64,000 nucleotides of DNA from Acidovorax temperans (GCF_006716905.1 NZ_VFPV01000001.1:549501-613500), one strand, 5' to 3'; positions 44,645-56,703 are shown, counted from the stretch's first letter. Translations and numbers: made by a program. Notes: generated by a model from the sequence alone, not told the origin.

Positions 44645-46468
44645 TCAAGAGCGGCTGGCGCGCTTGCGCTCATTTTCGGTCAAATAGCGCTTGCGCAGAC
44701 GCACGGACTTGGGCGTGATTTCGACCAGCTCGTCGTCTTCGATGAACTCGACACCGTACTCCAGCGTGAGGTCGATCGGGGGCGTGATCTTGATCGCGTC
44801 TTCCTTGCCGCTAACGCGGAAGTTGGTGAGCTGCTTGGTACGCGTGGCGTTCACCACCAGGTCGTTGTCGCGGTTGTGCACGCCGACGATCATGCCTTCG
44901 TACACGGGGTCGCCTGCCTTCACGAACATGCGGCCACGGTCGTCGAGCTTGCCCAGGGCGTAGGTGAAGATTTCGCCATCGTCCATGGAGATCAGCACGC
45001 CGTTCTTGCGGCCACCAATGTCACCCTTGTGCGGCTCGTAGCCGTCGAAGATGTTGGAGATCAGACCGGAACCGCGCGTCAGGTTCAGAAACTCGTTGGT
45101 GAAACCGATCAGGCCACGGGCAGGAATGCGGTACTCCAGGCGTACACGGCCACGGCCGTCGGACTCCATGTTCACCAGCTCGCCCTTGCGCTCGCCCAGG
45201 GCTTGCATCACGCCGCCTTGGTGGCCTTCTTCGATGTCAGCCGTCACCAGCTCGATGGGCTCGTGCTTGACGCCGTCGATGTCCTTGAACACCACGCGGG
45301 GCTTGGACACTGCCAGCTCGTAACCTTCACGGCGCATGTTTTCCAAGAGGATGGTCAGGTGCAATTCACCACGGCCCATCACTTCAAACACACCTTCTTC
45401 GTCCGTTTCGTTCACGCGCAGGGCCACGTTGTGCTGCAGTTCCTTTTGCAGGCGGTCCCAGATCTGGCGGCTGGTCACGAACTTGCCTTCGCGGCCGGCC
45501 AGAGGCGACGTGTTCACGCAGAAGTTCATGGTCAGCGTGGGCTCGTCCACCTTCAGCATGGGCAGCGGCGCAGGGTTGGCCGGGTCGGTCACGGTCACGC
45601 CGATGCCGATGTCTTCAATGCCGTTGATCAGCACGATGTCGCCAGGGCCAGCCAGGGGGGTCTGCATGCGATCCAGGCCCTGGAAGGTCAGCACCTGGTT
45701 CACGCGGCCCTTGACGGTCTTGCCACCGGGGCCTTCCATGACGACCACGTCCTGCATGGGCTTCAAAGTGCCCTGGCTGATGCGGCCCACACCGATGCGG
45801 CCCACGAAAGTGGAGAAGTCCAGCGCCGAGATCTGCAGTTGCAGGGGAGCGTCAGGGTTGCCAGTGTTCGGCGGCACGTGCTTGAGGATGGTGTCGAACA
45901 GGGCCGACATGTCGGGACCCCACTGCTCACCAGGAGCGCCTTCTTCGAGCGACGACCAGCCGTTGATGCCCGAGGCGTACACCACGGGGAAGTCCAGCTG
46001 TTCGTCGGTGGCACCCAGCTTGTCGAACAGGTCGAACGCAGCGTTCACGACCTTGTCGGGGTTAGCGCCGGGCTTGTCCACCTTGTTCACCACCAGGATG
46101 GGGCGCAGGCCCAGGGCCAGGGCCTTCTTGGTCACGAAACGCGTCTGGGGCATGGGGCCTTCTTGCGCGTCAATCAGCAGCACCACGCTATCCACCATGG
46201 ACAGGGCACGTTCCACTTCGCCGCCGAAGTCCGCGTGACCGGGGGTATCCACGATGTTGATGTGCGTGCCCTTCCAGCTCACGGCACAGTTTTTGGCCAG
46301 GATGGTGATGCCACGCTCTTTTTCAATCGCGTTGTTGTCCATCACGGTGTCGACGACCTTTTCGTGGTCGGCGAAGGTGCCGGACTGGCGCAGCAGCTGG
46401 TCCACCATGGTGGTTTTGCCATGGTCAACGTGGGCAATGATCGCGATATTGCGGATTTGTTTCGTCAT
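44645..46468 (-). CDS. typA: Ribosome-associated GTPase TypA/BipA
   Basis: A 607-residue translational GTPase. G1 is [15 protein letters not shown], the switch region [11 protein letters not shown]3 [14 protein letters not shown], and G4 NKVDKPGA. Domains II, III and V and the BipA-specific C-terminus ([35 protein letters not shown]) follow. It helps ribosome assembly and stress adaptation. Its start overlaps the truB stop (ATGA), extending the rimP-nusA-infB-rbfA-truB series. Confidence 0.96.
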   Translation of the reverse strand: MTKQIRNIAIIAHVDHGKTTMVDQLLRQSGTFADHEKVVDTVMDNNAIEKERGITILAKNCAVSWKGTHINIVDTPGHADFGGEVERALSMVDSVVLLIDAQEGPMPQTRFVTKKALALGLRPILVVNKVDKPGANPDKVVNAAFDLFDKLGATDEQLDFPVVYASGINGWSSLEEGAPGEQWGPDMSALFDTILKHVPPNTGNPDAPLQLQISALDFSTFVGRIGVGRISQGTLKPMQDVVVMEGPGGKTVKGRVNQVLTFQGLDRMQTPLAGPGDIVLINGIEDIGIGVTVTDPANPAPLPMLKVDEPTLTMNFCVNTSPLAGREGKFVTSRQIWDRLQKELQHNVALRVNETDEEGVFEVMGRGELHLTILLENMRREGYELAVSKPRVVFKDIDGVKHEPIELVTADIEEGHQGGVMQALGERKGELVNMESDGRGRVRLEYRIPARGLIGFTNEFLNLTRGSGLISNIFDGYEPHKGDIGGRKNGVLISMDDGEIFTYALGKLDDRGRMFVKAGDPVYEGMIVGVHNRDNDLVVNATRTKQLTNFRVSGKEDAIKITPPIDLTLEYGVEFIEDDELVEITPKSVRLRKRYLTENERKRASRS

Positions 46469-47472
46469 AGTTTTTCCAATGTGCCGCTGTGCGCCATGGA
46501 CGCGGAATGCGGCGTGCCTTCCAAAATTTGTTGAATTTCCAGCGGACTCAGGAGCCTGCCCGGCACCAGCTCCCCGCCAACGATGTGGCCCACCCCCAGC
46601 AACGCTGCAGGTTGATCGCCAAAGACCGCCACGGCACTGGCGTCAGGCCAGGGTCCACGGCGACGCACACCCGACAGAAACCGGGCTGCATTGTCGCCGT
46701 CCAACGTGACACGGGTGTGCCCCACCAGCAGCGACTCGGGAGGCAGAACGCAAGCCAGGCGCTGCGCCTCGTCCATGGCTTCGAGCTGCGCCAAAGTGAC
46801 GCAACGCTCGACCCCCAGGCCTCCCGTATCGATGCGGCGCAAAAAGGTCAGGTGAGCCCCCACCCCCAGCGCTGCACCAATGTCTTCTCCCAAGGTACGG
46901 ATGTACGTACCTTTGCTGCAAGTCACTATCATTTTGATAGCTGCTTGCGCTTTCTCTGTCTGGATCAGCTCCAGTTTCAATGCATGAATGACGACCTGGC
47001 GCGCCTCACGTTCCACGGCAATGCCAGCGCGGGCGTACTCGTACAGCGCCTTGCCATCTTTTTTGAGCGCGCTGTGCATGGGGGGCACCTGGCTGATGGG
47101 GCCGGTGAACTGCTGCTGCACGGCGGCCAGGCGCTCTGGCGTCAGGTGTTCGGGCAGCACCTCGCGGCGCTCCAGCACGTCGCCCTCGGCATCGCCGGTG
47201 GCGGTGGTCACGCCCAGCAACGCCACGGCTTCGTAGGTCTTGGGGGCGTCAAGTTGCAGTTGGCTGAATTTGGTAGCCGCACCAAAGCACAGAGGCAGCA
47301 CGCCGGATGCCAAGGGATCCAGCGTACCGGTATGGCCCGCTTTTTCGGCGCGCAGCAACCACTTCACCTTTTGCAAGGCGTCGTTGCTCGAAAGGCCGAG
47401 CGGTTTGTCGAGCAGCAGCACTCCGTGCACCGGGCGCCGCTGCACCCGGATGCGGGGAGCGCGCTCGGTCAT
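46465..47472 (-). CDS. truB: tRNA pseudouridine-55 synthase
   Basis: Makes pseudouridine 55 in tRNA T loops. A 335-residue protein with [20 protein letters not shown], the catalytic Asp in [38 protein letters not shown], and [15 protein letters not shown]. The segment [17 protein letters not shown] is encoded by an in-frame dispersed repeat (46924-46980) just before the conserved strand CSKGTYIR. The start overlaps rbfA by four bases. Confidence 0.96.
   Translation of the reverse strand: MTERAPRIRVQRRPVHGVLLLDKPLGLSSNDALQKVKWLLRAEKAGHTGTLDPLASGVLPLCFGAATKFSQLQLDAPKTYEAVALLGVTTATGDAEGDVLERREVLPEHLTPERLAAVQQQFTGPISQVPPMHSALKKDGKALYEYARAGIAVEREARQVVIHALKLELIQTEKAQAAIKMIVTCSKGTYIRTLGEDIGAALGVGAHLTFLRRIDTGGLGVERCVTLAQLEAMDEAQRLACVLPPESLLVGHTRVTLDGDNAARFLSGVRRRGPWPDASAVAVFGDQPAALLGVGHIVGGELVPGRLLSPLEIQQILEGTPHSASMAHSGTLEKL
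46924..46980. repeat. Dispersed palindromic repeat in frame in truB
   Basis: CACTATCATTTTGATAGCTG, then CTTGCGCTTTCTCTGTCTGGATC. The first arm is well kept; the second has decayed. Confidence 0.6.
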
Positions 47473-47849
47473 GCTTCCTCGTCGTCTTTCGCGCGTGAAG
47501 AGACAGCCTTGGCGATCAAGGCATTCATGTCGGCCGCGCGCTCGGAAGTGCGGTCGAACACGAAGTGCAACGTAGGCACGGTGTGGATGTGCAAGCGCTT
47601 GAACAGGCCATTGCGCAGGAAACCCGCAGCCTGGTTGAGCGCCGCCTGGGTTTCCACGGGGTCACCCACCAGCAGGCTGAAAAACACCTTGGCATGGGCA
47701 TAGTCGGGAGTGACCTCCACGCCTTGCAGCGTCACCATGCCCACGCGTGGGTCTTTCAACTCGCGCGCGATGAGCTCGGTCAGATCGCGCTGGATCTGAT
47801 CGGCCACCTTGAAGGCACGGTTAGGGGTAGCAGATTTCTTCGCAGCCAT
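47469..47849 (-). CDS. rbfA: Ribosome-binding factor A
   Basis: Needed for 16S rRNA 5' end maturation and cold adaptation. A 126-residue KH-like protein: [20 protein letters not shown], then [26 protein letters not shown], and [17 protein letters not shown]. It overlaps truB by four bases and follows infB by about 24 bases, the standard order. Confidence 0.96.
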   Translation of the reverse strand: MAAKKSATPNRAFKVADQIQRDLTELIARELKDPRVGMVTLQGVEVTPDYAHAKVFFSLLVGDPVETQAALNQAAGFLRNGLFKRLHIHTVPTLHFVFDRTSERAADMNALIAKAVSSRAKDDEEA

Positions 47850-47873
47850 GTTGTCGCTTGTACCTCGTTCGCC

Positions 47874-50750
47874 TTACAGCGTCCGTGCGATTTCCTTGAT
47901 CTCGAAGAACTCCAGCTGATCGCCTTCCTTGATGTCGTTGTAGTTGCGCAGCTTGATACCGCACTCGAAGCCTTCCTTGACTTCCTTGACATCGTCCTTG
48001 AGGCGGCGCACAGACTCGACTTCGCCGGTGTAGATGACCACGTTGTCGCGCAGCAGGCGGAACTTGCAGTTGCGCGTGACCTGGCCGGAGGTGATGTACG
48101 AACCCGCCACCGTACCGATCTTGGAAGCTACGAACACCGTGCGGATCTCGGCCGTACCAATGGCTTCTTCGCGCTGCTCGGGGGCTAGCATGCCAGACAT
48201 GGCGGCCTTCAACTCATCCACGGCGTCGTAAATGATGTTGTAGTAATGCAGGCTCACATCGCTCGACTCGGCCAGCTTGCGCGCACCGGCATCGGCTCGC
48301 ACGTTGAAGCCGATCACGATGGCCTTAGAGGCAATCGCCAGGTTGACGTCGGATTCGCTGATACCGCCCACGCCGGCATACACCAGCTGCACGCGGATCT
48401 CGTCTGTGGACAGCTTGAGCAGCGAGGCTGCCAGCGCTTCCTGCGAGCCCTGCACGTCGGCCTTGATGATGATGGGCAGCGTCTGCACCTCGCCCGCCGT
48501 CATCTCGTTGAAGACGTTTTCCAGCTTGGCAGCCTGTTGCTTGGCCAGCTTGGTGTTGCGGAACTTGCCAGCGCGGTAGGTCGCGATCTCGCGAGCACGG
48601 CGCTCATCGCTGAGCACCATGAACTCGTCACCAGCCTGCGGCACATCGGACAGACCCTGGATTTCCACCGGAATCGACGGGCCAGCCGTCTTGGCAGGCT
48701 TGCCGTTTTCGTCCAGCATGGCGCGCACGCGGCCCGAGGTTTGACCCGCCAGCACCACATCGCCCACCTTCAGCGTACCGGACTGCACCAGCACAGTGGC
48801 CACAGGGCCGCGGCCCTTGTCCAGCTGCGCTTCGATGACCAAACCCTTGGCCATGGCGTCAACAGGCGCCTTGAGCTCCAGCACTTCAGCTTGCAGCAGC
48901 ACTTGCTCCAGCAACTCGTCGATGCCCATACCGGTCTTGGAGGACACCGGCACGAAGGGCGAATCACCGCCGTACTCTTCAGGCACCACTTCCTCGACCA
49001 CCAGTTCCTGCTTGACGCGGTCGGGGTTGGCATCAGGCTTGTCAGCCTTGGTGATGGCCACCACGATCGGCACATTGGCAGCCTTGGCGTGCTTGATGGC
49101 TTCCTTGGTCTGGGGCATGACACCGTCGTCGGCCGCCACCACCAGAATCACAATGTCGGTGGCCTGCGCACCACGGGCACGCATGGCCGTGAAGGCCTCG
49201 TGACCAGGGGTATCGAGGAACGACACCATGCCGCGTGGGGTTTCAACGTGGTAAGCACCAATGTGCTGCGTGATACCACCAGCTTCGCCAGACGCCACCT
49301 TGGCGCGGCGAATGTAGTCCAGCAGCGAGGTCTTGCCGTGGTCCACGTGGCCCATGACGGTGACCACTGGAGCGCGTGGCAGCAGCTCGGCGTCTTTTTG
49401 ACCCGCATCTTCGTCGGTGAAGGCTTCTGGATCGTCCAGCGCCGCCACCACTGCCTTGTGGCCCATTTCTTCCACCACGATCATGGCGGTGTCCTGGTCC
49501 AGAGGCTGGTTGATGGTGACCATCTGGCCCATTTTCATCAGGGCCTTGATCACTTCAGAGGCCTTGATCGACATCTTGTGTGCCAGCTCTGCCACCGTGA
49601 TGGTTTCAGGCACATGCACTTCGATGATCCGGGCTTCCACCGGTGCGGAGTTCTGGTGATCGTCACGTTGATCGCGGTTTTCACCACGGCGGCCACGGGG
49701 GCCACCACGCCAGTTGTTGCGGCCCACGCCACCACTGCTGTCGCCGCGGGTCTTGATTTCTTTCTTCTTGGCCGTGTCGTTCGCCCAGCTGGAGGACAAC
49801 TTGGCCGACTTGACCTCCTTGCCCGAACCACCGCCGGGGGCGACTGGTGCGGCAGCACCCGCATTGCGTGGGCCTGTGCCGGTACCAACGGCAGGCTTGT
49901 GCAGGGTGCCCTTCTTCGCGTCACCCACGGCGGCAGGCTTGGCTGCTGGCTTGGGTTCCTCAGGCTTCTTGGCCACCATGACGGACTTCTTGGGCGCCGC
50001 CATCATCGCGCGAATGGCCTCGGCTTCCGCCAGGGCCTTGCGACGACGCTCTTCCAGATCGCGGGCTCGCGCAGCTTCTTCTTCGGCACGGGCCTTGGCT
50101 TCTGCGGCGGCCTTTTCACGGGCTTCATTCTGGGCTGCGGCACGGGCAGCCGCTTCGGCCTGCTGCTCGCGTGTAGCTTCCTGCTGCTGCGCAGAGGCTT
50201 GCGCCTTCTTGGCGGCTTCCTGGGCAGCGTAGGCTGCAGCGCGCTCTTCCGCTTCACGTTCGCGGCGCTCGCGCTCTTCACGCTCAGCACGTTTGGTAGC
50301 CAGTTCAGCTTCCTGGCGACGAATCAGCTCAGCCTGGCGACGAGCTTCTTCCTCGCGGCGAACCAGTTCCTGGTCCTCGCGCGACACGGCGGATTCTTCC
50401 ACCGCAGCTTCACGCGCCTGGGCGGCCGGCGCAGACGCCTCAGCGCCTTCATCGCGCTGGATGAAGGTGCGCTTCTTGCGTACTTCCACCTGGATCGTGC
50501 GGGCCTTGCCGGTGGCATCGGCCTGCTTGATCTCGCTGGTGGACTTCTTCACCATGGTGATCTTTTTGCGATCCGCCGAAGCGGTGCCATGGCTGGCCTG
50601 CAGGTAAGCCAGCAGTTTTTGCTTGTCAGACTCGGTCAGGGGGTCTGAAGCGGCAGTCTTGCCCACACCAGCAGCCTTGAGCTGATCCAGCAGGGTTTCA
50701 GGCGATTTCTTGAGTTCGTTAGCGAACTCGGCGACAGTATTACTCGACAT
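47874..50750 (-). CDS. infB: Translation initiation factor IF-2
   Basis: A 958-residue GTPase that places initiator tRNA. An N-terminal domain ([20 protein letters not shown]) is followed by a long charged Ala/Glu/Arg linker. The G domain has [18 protein letters not shown] (G1), [15 protein letters not shown] (G3) and [10 protein letters not shown] (G4), then domains II-IV. ATG 50750 ([13 protein letters not shown]) is the family start. The linker is repetitive but in frame. nusA precedes it by 23 bases. Confidence 0.97.
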   Translation of the reverse strand: MSSNTVAEFANELKKSPETLLDQLKAAGVGKTAASDPLTESDKQKLLAYLQASHGTASADRKKITMVKKSTSEIKQADATGKARTIQVEVRKKRTFIQRDEGAEASAPAAQAREAAVEESAVSREDQELVRREEEARRQAELIRRQEAELATKRAEREERERREREAEERAAAYAAQEAAKKAQASAQQQEATREQQAEAAARAAAQNEAREKAAAEAKARAEEEAARARDLEERRRKALAEAEAIRAMMAAPKKSVMVAKKPEEPKPAAKPAAVGDAKKGTLHKPAVGTGTGPRNAGAAAPVAPGGGSGKEVKSAKLSSSWANDTAKKKEIKTRGDSSGGVGRNNWRGGPRGRRGENRDQRDDHQNSAPVEARIIEVHVPETITVAELAHKMSIKASEVIKALMKMGQMVTINQPLDQDTAMIVVEEMGHKAVVAALDDPEAFTDEDAGQKDAELLPRAPVVTVMGHVDHGKTSLLDYIRRAKVASGEAGGITQHIGAYHVETPRGMVSFLDTPGHEAFTAMRARGAQATDIVILVVAADDGVMPQTKEAIKHAKAANVPIVVAITKADKPDANPDRVKQELVVEEVVPEEYGGDSPFVPVSSKTGMGIDELLEQVLLQAEVLELKAPVDAMAKGLVIEAQLDKGRGPVATVLVQSGTLKVGDVVLAGQTSGRVRAMLDENGKPAKTAGPSIPVEIQGLSDVPQAGDEFMVLSDERRAREIATYRAGKFRNTKLAKQQAAKLENVFNEMTAGEVQTLPIIIKADVQGSQEALAASLLKLSTDEIRVQLVYAGVGGISESDVNLAIASKAIVIGFNVRADAGARKLAESSDVSLHYYNIIYDAVDELKAAMSGMLAPEQREEAIGTAEIRTVFVASKIGTVAGSYITSGQVTRNCKFRLLRDNVVIYTGEVESVRRLKDDVKEVKEGFECGIKLRNYNDIKEGDQLEFFEIKEIARTL

Positions 50751-50773
50751 ATTTGGTTCGTGCCTCCCTGACC

Positions 50774-52261
50774 TTACTCTTGCCCTGCCACGAACCAATG
50801 TTCGCGGGCCTTCATGATCAAGGCCTTGGCTTCTTCAGCAGACTGTCCGGTCAGGTCGGTCAGCTCATCAATGGCCAGATCGGCCAAGTCGTCACGTGTA
50901 TGCACACCGCCTTCGGCCAGCTTGGCAATCAGGTCGGGAGTCATGCCTTCGAGGTCGCGCAGGTCTTGAGAGACCTCTTCCACGCTTTCCTCACGGGCGA
51001 TTTCCATGGTGAGCAGCGCATCCTTGGCGCGGGCGCGCAGCTCGTTCACGGTGTCTTCGTCAAACGATTCGATCTCCAGCATTTCCTGCAGCGGCACATA
51101 GGCCACTTCTTCCAGGGTGGCAAAGCCTTCGGAGATCAGGATGTCGGCGATTTCCTCGTCTACATCCAGCTTTTCCATGAACAGGCGGCGCGAGGCGTCG
51201 GACTCGTTGGCCTGCTTTTGGGCAGACTCGGCAGCGTCCATGATGTTGATCTTCCAGCCCGTCAGGTCGGAAGCCAGGCGCACGTTCTGACCACCACGGC
51301 CGATGGCGATGGCCAGGTTTTCCTCGTCCACCACCACATCCATGGCGTGTTTTTCTTCGTCCACCACGATGGAGGACACGTTCGCGGGTGCCAGCGCACC
51401 AATCACGAACTGCGCGGGATCTTCCGACCACAGCACGATATCCACACGCTCACCAGCCAGTTCATTGGTCACAGCATTGACGCGGGTGCCACGCACGCCG
51501 ACGCAGGTGCCGATGGGGTCCACGCGCTTGTCGTGCGACAGAACGGCAATCTTGGCGCGCGAACCGGGGTCACGGGCGCAGGACTTGATCTCCAGCAGGC
51601 CTTGCTCGATCTCGGGCACTTCCTGGCGGAACAGCTCCACCATGAATTCGGGGGCCGAACGCGACAGGATGATCGGTGCGCCGCGCAGCGTCAGATCCAC
51701 TTCCATGATCATGGCGCGTACACGGTCGCCACTGCGCAGGTTTTCCTTCGGAATCATTTCCGAGCGACGCAGGCGGCCTTCCACGCGGCCGGATTCGACA
51801 ATGATGTCGCCCTTGTCCATGCGCTTGACGGTGCCGGTGAAGATCTTTTCGCCCCGCGACATGAAGTCGTTGAGCAACATTTCACGCTCTGCATCGCGGA
51901 TCTTTTGCAGGATGACCTGCTTGGCCGCCATGGCGCCGATACGACCGATGGGCACGGATTCGACACCTTCTTCGATGTACTCGCCCACCTCGATGTCAGC
52001 CACGCGCTCGCGGGCATCCATCAGCAGCTCTTCAGCATCTGGGTTTTGCAGGCCGGCATCATCAGGCACCACCAGCCAGCGGCGGAAAGTCTCGTAGTTG
52101 CCGCTGTCACGGTCGATGGACACGCGGATATCCACTTCGCCTTGGTACAGCTTCTTGGTAGCCTGGGCCAGGGCCGATTCCACGGCACCCAAGACCACAT
52201 CACGCTCCACGTTCTTCTCGCGCGAAATGGCCTCAACCAACATCAACAATTCGCGATTCAT
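50774..52261 (-). CDS. nusA: Transcription termination/antitermination factor NusA
   Basis: A 495-residue RNA polymerase-binding protein. In order: N-terminal domain [21 protein letters not shown]1 domain ([19 protein letters not shown]), two KH domains ([38 protein letters not shown]), and two acidic C-terminal repeats ([39 protein letters not shown]). Part of the rimP-nusA-infB operon. Confidence 0.97.
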   Translation of the reverse strand: MNRELLMLVEAISREKNVERDVVLGAVESALAQATKKLYQGEVDIRVSIDRDSGNYETFRRWLVVPDDAGLQNPDAEELLMDARERVADIEVGEYIEEGVESVPIGRIGAMAAKQVILQKIRDAEREMLLNDFMSRGEKIFTGTVKRMDKGDIIVESGRVEGRLRRSEMIPKENLRSGDRVRAMIMEVDLTLRGAPIILSRSAPEFMVELFRQEVPEIEQGLLEIKSCARDPGSRAKIAVLSHDKRVDPIGTCVGVRGTRVNAVTNELAGERVDIVLWSEDPAQFVIGALAPANVSSIVVDEEKHAMDVVVDEENLAIAIGRGGQNVRLASDLTGWKINIMDAAESAQKQANESDASRRLFMEKLDVDEEIADILISEGFATLEEVAYVPLQEMLEIESFDEDTVNELRARAKDALLTMEIAREESVEEVSQDLRDLEGMTPDLIAKLAEGGVHTRDDLADLAIDELTDLTGQSAEEAKALIMKAREHWFVAGQE

Positions 52262-52342
52262 GCGACGACTCTCCTATTTCAATCACTGAAGATTGCTGGC
52301 CACCGTGGGGCAACCCGCCATCCTGTATTTTTAATCTGCGGC

Positions 52343-52936
52343 TCAGGCAGCGCCCTGCCCCGCCTTGCCAGCACGGCCCTTGAAATCAACAATGGGCGCC
52401 AGGCGCGCATCACGCAATTCATCCAAGGTGAAACCCAGTGCCTGCAAAGGCGCTGGAACGCGTTTCTTGCTGACTTTTTGACCAGGCTTGACTGCAGGCT
52501 CGTCTCTCCAGACGATCTGCCAGCCACCAGACTCTGCACGCTCCAGCGTGCCGCGAAATTTCTTGCGATTGGCGCTGACCTGACCGGCCGCTGCCGCACC
52601 CATGGGCGCCTTCAGGGTGATGTCGATGACCGAACCCTCGAAACGCACGAAATCCTGTTCGTGGCGCAGGGGGCGGTCAATGCCTGGGGATGACACTTCC
52701 AGGCGCTTGTATTCCACACCGTCCACCTCCAGCGCAAACTGCAGCTGGCGGGTGACTTTTTCGCAATCTTCCACGGTGACAAACTGGTCCAACAGCGGGG
52801 CGGGTGCATCGGTGGCCGGAGCCACCCAGGGCAAATCAATGGTGATGCGCAAGAGGCCTCCGGCAGAGCGTTCAATCTCCACCAGGTCATAGCCCAAACC
52901 AGTCACAACTTGTTCAACGATTTGCTGCAGTGCCAC
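52343..52936 (-). CDS. rimP: Ribosome maturation factor RimP
   Basis: A 197-residue protein needed for 30S maturation. N-terminal domain IVEQVVTGLGYDLVEIERSA, then LEVSSPGIDRPLRHEQDFVR, and a C-terminal SH3-like domain. Residues about 140-165 (RDEPAVKPGQKVSKKRVPAP) and the long tail make it longer than the E. coli protein. It begins the operon with nusA and infB and lies after the helicase terminator, so the operon promoter is probably within the ~90 bases upstream. Confidence 0.94.
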   Translation of the reverse strand: MALQQIVEQVVTGLGYDLVEIERSAGGLLRITIDLPWVAPATDAPAPLLDQFVTVEDCEKVTRQLQFALEVDGVEYKRLEVSSPGIDRPLRHEQDFVRFEGSVIDITLKAPMGAAAAGQVSANRKKFRGTLERAESGGWQIVWRDEPAVKPGQKVSKKRVPAPLQALGFTLDELRDARLAPIVDFKGRAGKAGQGAA

Positions 52937-53026
52937 GTGTTCAGTTCAATCCCGGGAAAAACGAAAAACCCGATAACCCCCAGAAGACCCCCTTCTGACA
53001 GCTTCGAGCTCCAAAACCAATCGACC

Positions 53027-53058
53027 AAAAAAAACGGGCGGTTGGTACCCGCCCGTTT
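53027..53058 (-). terminator. Terminator between helicase and rimP
   Basis: On the minus strand AAACGGGCGG / CCGCCCGTTT with a 7-base loop and a T8 tail. It ends the SNF2 helicase transcript about 70 bases after its stop. Confidence 0.88.
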
Positions 53059-53129
53059 GGTCGTGAGAACTGGATTGTACTCTTTAAAGCATTGATTTGC
53101 AACGACAGTGCACACCTAGCAACAGCGAT

Positions 53130-56100
53130 TCAGTCTGCTCCCAAGGGCTGCAACAGCTGCTGAAGGTCGCTCTCGGTGAACAGCGGTTCGCGGCGGGCCG
53201 CTTCGCCCCCGTAGATGGACTGGGCCAGCTGTGCCTTGCGCTCCTGCAAGGCCAAAATGCGCTCCTCAATCGTACCCTGGGCCACCATTTTCACCACCCA
53301 CAGGTTTTGCGTCTGGCCGATGCGGTGGGCGCGGTCGGTGGCCTGCGCTTCGGCAGCGGGGTTCCACCAGGGGTCGTAGTGGATGACGGTATCGGCCTGG
53401 GGCAGGTTCAGCCCCACACCGCCCGCCTTCAGGCTGATGAGGAACAGCGGCACCTCGCCGCTGGTGAATCGCTGGATGATCTCATCGCGCTTTTGGCTTT
53501 GGCCGGTGAGCTTGACCCAGGGCAAGCCCCGGGCCTTGAGCTCCGCCTCGATCAAGCCGAGCATGCTGGTGAACTGCGAAAACAGCAGCACCCGCCGCCC
53601 CTCGGCCAGCATTTCGGGCAAAAGCTCCATCAACTGCGCCATCTTGGCCGATTCGCGCACCTGGCGGGCGGACTCCAGCGGCACCAGGTGCGGGTCACAG
53701 CAGACCTGGCGCAGCTTGAGCAGCGCATCCAGGATCGTGATCTGCGACTTGGCCAAGCCTTTGGAATGCAGGGCTTCGCGCACGGTTTTTTCCATGCCCA
53801 AGCGGATGGTTTCGTACAGATCGGCCTGGGCGCCCGTCAGCTCCACCCGCATCACGGTTTCCACCTTGGGGGGCAGCTCGGCCGCCACCAAGGCCTTAGT
53901 GCGGCGCAGCATGAACGGCGCTACGCGGGCACGCAATTGGGCCAGCCGTCCGGTGTCACCCTGTTTTTCTACGGGGTTGCGAAACAGCTCGCGAAACCGC
54001 TGCTGGCTGCCCAAAAAGCCGGGCATCAGGAAGTGGAACAGACTCCAGATTTCGCCCAGGTGGTTTTCCATGGGCGTGCCCGACAGGCACAGCCGGTGGC
54101 GCGCCTGCAGTGCCGACACCACCTGGGCCGCGTTGGTGCTGGCGTTCTTGATGTTTTGCGCCTCGTCCAGCACCACCAGGTGCCACTGCAGTTGCAGCCA
54201 GCGCTCACGGTCGCGCTGAAGCAATGAATAAGGGGCGATGACCAGATCGTGCTCGGCCACGGAATCCGCCATTTCATGGCGGCCTGCGCCGTGCAGCACC
54301 AGGGTGCGCAGACCGGGGCAAAACCGCGCGGCTTCGCTGTGCCAGTTGCCCATCAGGCTCACCGGGGCGATCACCAGCGCGGGGGCCGTGAGGCGGCCTG
54401 CGTCTTTTTCGACCTGGATGTGGGCCAGGGTTTGCAGCGTTTTGCCCAGGCCCATGTCGTCGGCCAGGATGCCGCCTAGGCCCTGGGCGCGCAGAAACTG
54501 CAGCCAGTTCAGCCCCTGCTGCTGGTACGGGCGCAGGCTGGCGTGCACGCTGGCAGGCACGGGCACCTCGGCGATGGGGCTCGCGCCCTGTAGCTGCTGC
54601 ACCAGGGCCTGCAACGATGCAGCACCCTGCCACACAGCGCCTTCGCCCAGGGTGGCACTGGCTCGCAAGGCTTCCAGGCGCGACAAGCGCAGGCTGGGTT
54701 GGGCAAAATCCGAGCCCCGCTCGCCCACCAGTTCCAGCAAGGCGGCCAGCCAGGGGCGCAGCGGCTCGGTGGGCAGGCGCACAAAGCCGCCTTGGGCATC
54801 GCCACGCGGCACGTAGACAAACGGCGGCAGTTGGGGCTGCCCGGTGGCGGCATCTGGCGGGTGCTGCGCGGCCTGGGCGATCAGGTCGGGCAGCCAGGGC
54901 AGCACGTTGTGGCGCTGGCCGTCCAGTTCCACGCCCAGTGAGAGCGAGAACCAGGGCGAGGTGTCTTGCATCTCATCCGGCATCACTTCTGACTCGCCAT
55001 CGCGCCCCTGCTTCTGTCCAAAGGCGCTGAGTGGTTCCGGTTCTTCGACCGGATCTTCTTGCCCAGGCCTGGCAGCGCGAGCCACCGGCTGCGGCGCGAG
55101 CGCCACCGTCAGGTTTTGCGCATGGCTTACCCAGCCCTGCAGCGCCGGGTCCTGGGTCACGTCAAACCCTGCTTCGATAAACACCGCAAAGCCCGCATCG
55201 GCCCACGGCAGCCAGGCCTGCTGCGAGCGCTCGCCGGGCAGGCCAAACACGCCGTCGTCGGTGGCCAGCAGGCCCAGCGCCATCAGTTTTTGGATGGCTT
55301 CCAGCTCGGCCTGGGGGTGGCGCTGCAGCAGCACCTTGGGGCCATCGCCCCCATTCAGCGGCGGCAACATCACCTGCGCGCCCTGCCCTGGCCACCAGCC
55401 ACGGTGGCCGGCATAGTCAAAGGTGAGCCGCGCCATCACCAGGCCCAGCGTGGGCCGGTCGGCCAGCGGCGTGGGGGCCAGGTGCAGGCAAGGCCGGGGC
55501 ACCACACCCTGCAACCGCTGCACGCTTTGCACCACCGGGGGCAGGGGCAGATGGTGCAGGCTGCGAGCCATTTCATCCTGGTATTTTTCGATGGCCGACT
55601 CGCGCAGCGCGGGGGCCTTGAGCAGCACCTCCAGCTGTGCGGGTGATACAGAGCCCAGCTCTACCGGCCCGCATTCGCCCCGCTCGGCATCTATGAACAA
55701 GGGCGGGCTGTTGTGGCACAGCACACCGCTGCCACCGGCAAGAGCAGCGCGCAGTTGCCAAGCGGGCTCGGCCGACAAAGCCCCGGGCTGGGCGGGCAGC
55801 TCGTGCCAACACCACTGCAAGGGGCGTGAGGGGCCCCATCGCAGGGCGTTGCCCACGGTAGATCCACCCGCATCGGCAAACAGCCGCCCGGTGCTGGCGG
55901 CCTGTTGCAGCGCCAGCAAACCCACCTGCCCTTCCAGCACCGCGCAGGGCGCGCCGCTGTAGGCCGAGTAATACACCTGACTGCGCGGCATAGCGCGCAG
56001 CAGTTGCAACACCTGGCGATCGGTCTCGCTGGCCTGGTCGTACACCGCCTGGCCCTTGGCGGGCTGGGTACGCACCTGCTTGGGCTTGGCCCAGCCACCG

Positions 56101-56696
56101 GTCACCTTGGGGTAAGACACCACGGCTTCAAGCTGCAACTGGGTGGGCTGGCGCATGCCGCCCACCACCGACAGCAAATAGAGATATTGCTCCGGCCGCG
56201 CACTGCGGCCATTGGGGCTGAGTACCACATCGCCCCCGGCGGCGCGGTCCAGCGCGGCCAGCCAGTTCACCAGCTGGGCCTGGGCCTCGGCCTGCTGCAC
56301 GGCGGCCATGCGTTCGCGGGCCGACAAGGACGCCGCCGCCGCGCTCACATCCTTGCGCGGGGCTGCGGCAGCGCGGGCTTCATCGCTCAGCGGCAGACGG
56401 GCCGCCTTCAGCATCAACGCCACCGCATGCTTGCACTGGCGGCCCACGGGGCAGTCGCACACGCTACGCCAGTAGTCCACCTGGCCATCGGGCATCACCG
56501 CCAGGGTGACGGCCACTTCATACGGCAGGTGCTGCGTGCCCTGCACCAGGGCCTGTATGCGCCAGCCTTCGTCCAACGGCTCAATGTCTGGCTCGCTCAC
56601 CACGCCCTGTGCCAGCAGGGCCTTGCCACGCATCCAGGGGCCGTCCTCGCACAGAGCGCGCAAGGAGTCGGGGTCAAACCAGAAGGTGTCAGGCAT
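53130..56696 (-). CDS. SWIM zinc-finger and SNF2 (Rad54-like) helicase
   Basis: A 1188-residue DNA translocase. The N-terminal SWIM finger is CDCPVGRQCKH at about residue 81. The SNF2 core holds LNWLQFLRAQGLGGILADDM, then GLGKTLQTLAHI (motifs I-Ia), LVVLDEAQNIKN (DEAQ motif II), CLSGTPMENHLGEIWS, and the C-terminal helicase motifs VLLFSQFTSMLGLIEAEL, GGVGLNLPQADTVIHYDPWWNP and TDRAHRIGQ. This HepA/RapA-related type may act in DNA repair or transcription recycling; the exact role is unknown. The middle 400 residues have no named motif. Flanked by a dispersed repeat. Confidence 0.93.
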   Translation of the reverse strand: MPDTFWFDPDSLRALCEDGPWMRGKALLAQGVVSEPDIEPLDEGWRIQALVQGTQHLPYEVAVTLAVMPDGQVDYWRSVCDCPVGRQCKHAVALMLKAARLPLSDEARAAAAPRKDVSAAAASLSARERMAAVQQAEAQAQLVNWLAALDRAAGGDVVLSPNGRSARPEQYLYLLSVVGGMRQPTQLQLEAVVSYPKVTGGWAKPKQVRTQPAKGQAVYDQASETDRQVLQLLRAMPRSQVYYSAYSGAPCAVLEGQVGLLALQQAASTGRLFADAGGSTVGNALRWGPSRPLQWCWHELPAQPGALSAEPAWQLRAALAGGSGVLCHNSPPLFIDAERGECGPVELGSVSPAQLEVLLKAPALRESAIEKYQDEMARSLHHLPLPPVVQSVQRLQGVVPRPCLHLAPTPLADRPTLGLVMARLTFDYAGHRGWWPGQGAQVMLPPLNGGDGPKVLLQRHPQAELEAIQKLMALGLLATDDGVFGLPGERSQQAWLPWADAGFAVFIEAGFDVTQDPALQGWVSHAQNLTVALAPQPVARAARPGQEDPVEEPEPLSAFGQKQGRDGESEVMPDEMQDTSPWFSLSLGVELDGQRHNVLPWLPDLIAQAAQHPPDAATGQPQLPPFVYVPRGDAQGGFVRLPTEPLRPWLAALLELVGERGSDFAQPSLRLSRLEALRASATLGEGAVWQGAASLQALVQQLQGASPIAEVPVPASVHASLRPYQQQGLNWLQFLRAQGLGGILADDMGLGKTLQTLAHIQVEKDAGRLTAPALVIAPVSLMGNWHSEAARFCPGLRTLVLHGAGRHEMADSVAEHDLVIAPYSLLQRDRERWLQLQWHLVVLDEAQNIKNASTNAAQVVSALQARHRLCLSGTPMENHLGEIWSLFHFLMPGFLGSQQRFRELFRNPVEKQGDTGRLAQLRARVAPFMLRRTKALVAAELPPKVETVMRVELTGAQADLYETIRLGMEKTVREALHSKGLAKSQITILDALLKLRQVCCDPHLVPLESARQVRESAKMAQLMELLPEMLAEGRRVLLFSQFTSMLGLIEAELKARGLPWVKLTGQSQKRDEIIQRFTSGEVPLFLISLKAGGVGLNLPQADTVIHYDPWWNPAAEAQATDRAHRIGQTQNLWVVKMVAQGTIEERILALQERKAQLAQSIYGGEAARREPLFTESDLQQLLQPLGAD

Positions 56697-56703
56697 TACA
56701 GGT

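Noticed and set aside
44027-46534. 835-codon plus-strand frame opposite typA
   Set aside because: Antisense shadow; typA GTPase motifs lie on the minus strand and the antisense protein is compositionally odd (His/Val/Gln-rich).
49800-50560. Repetitive Ala/Glu/Arg-coding DNA in infB, considered as a tandem repeat
   Set aside because: This is the normal low-complexity linker of beta-proteobacterial IF-2, without a regular repeat unit.
48246-50648. 800-codon plus-strand frame opposite infB
   Set aside because: Antisense shadow with long Gly/Leu/His runs; infB is clear on the other strand.
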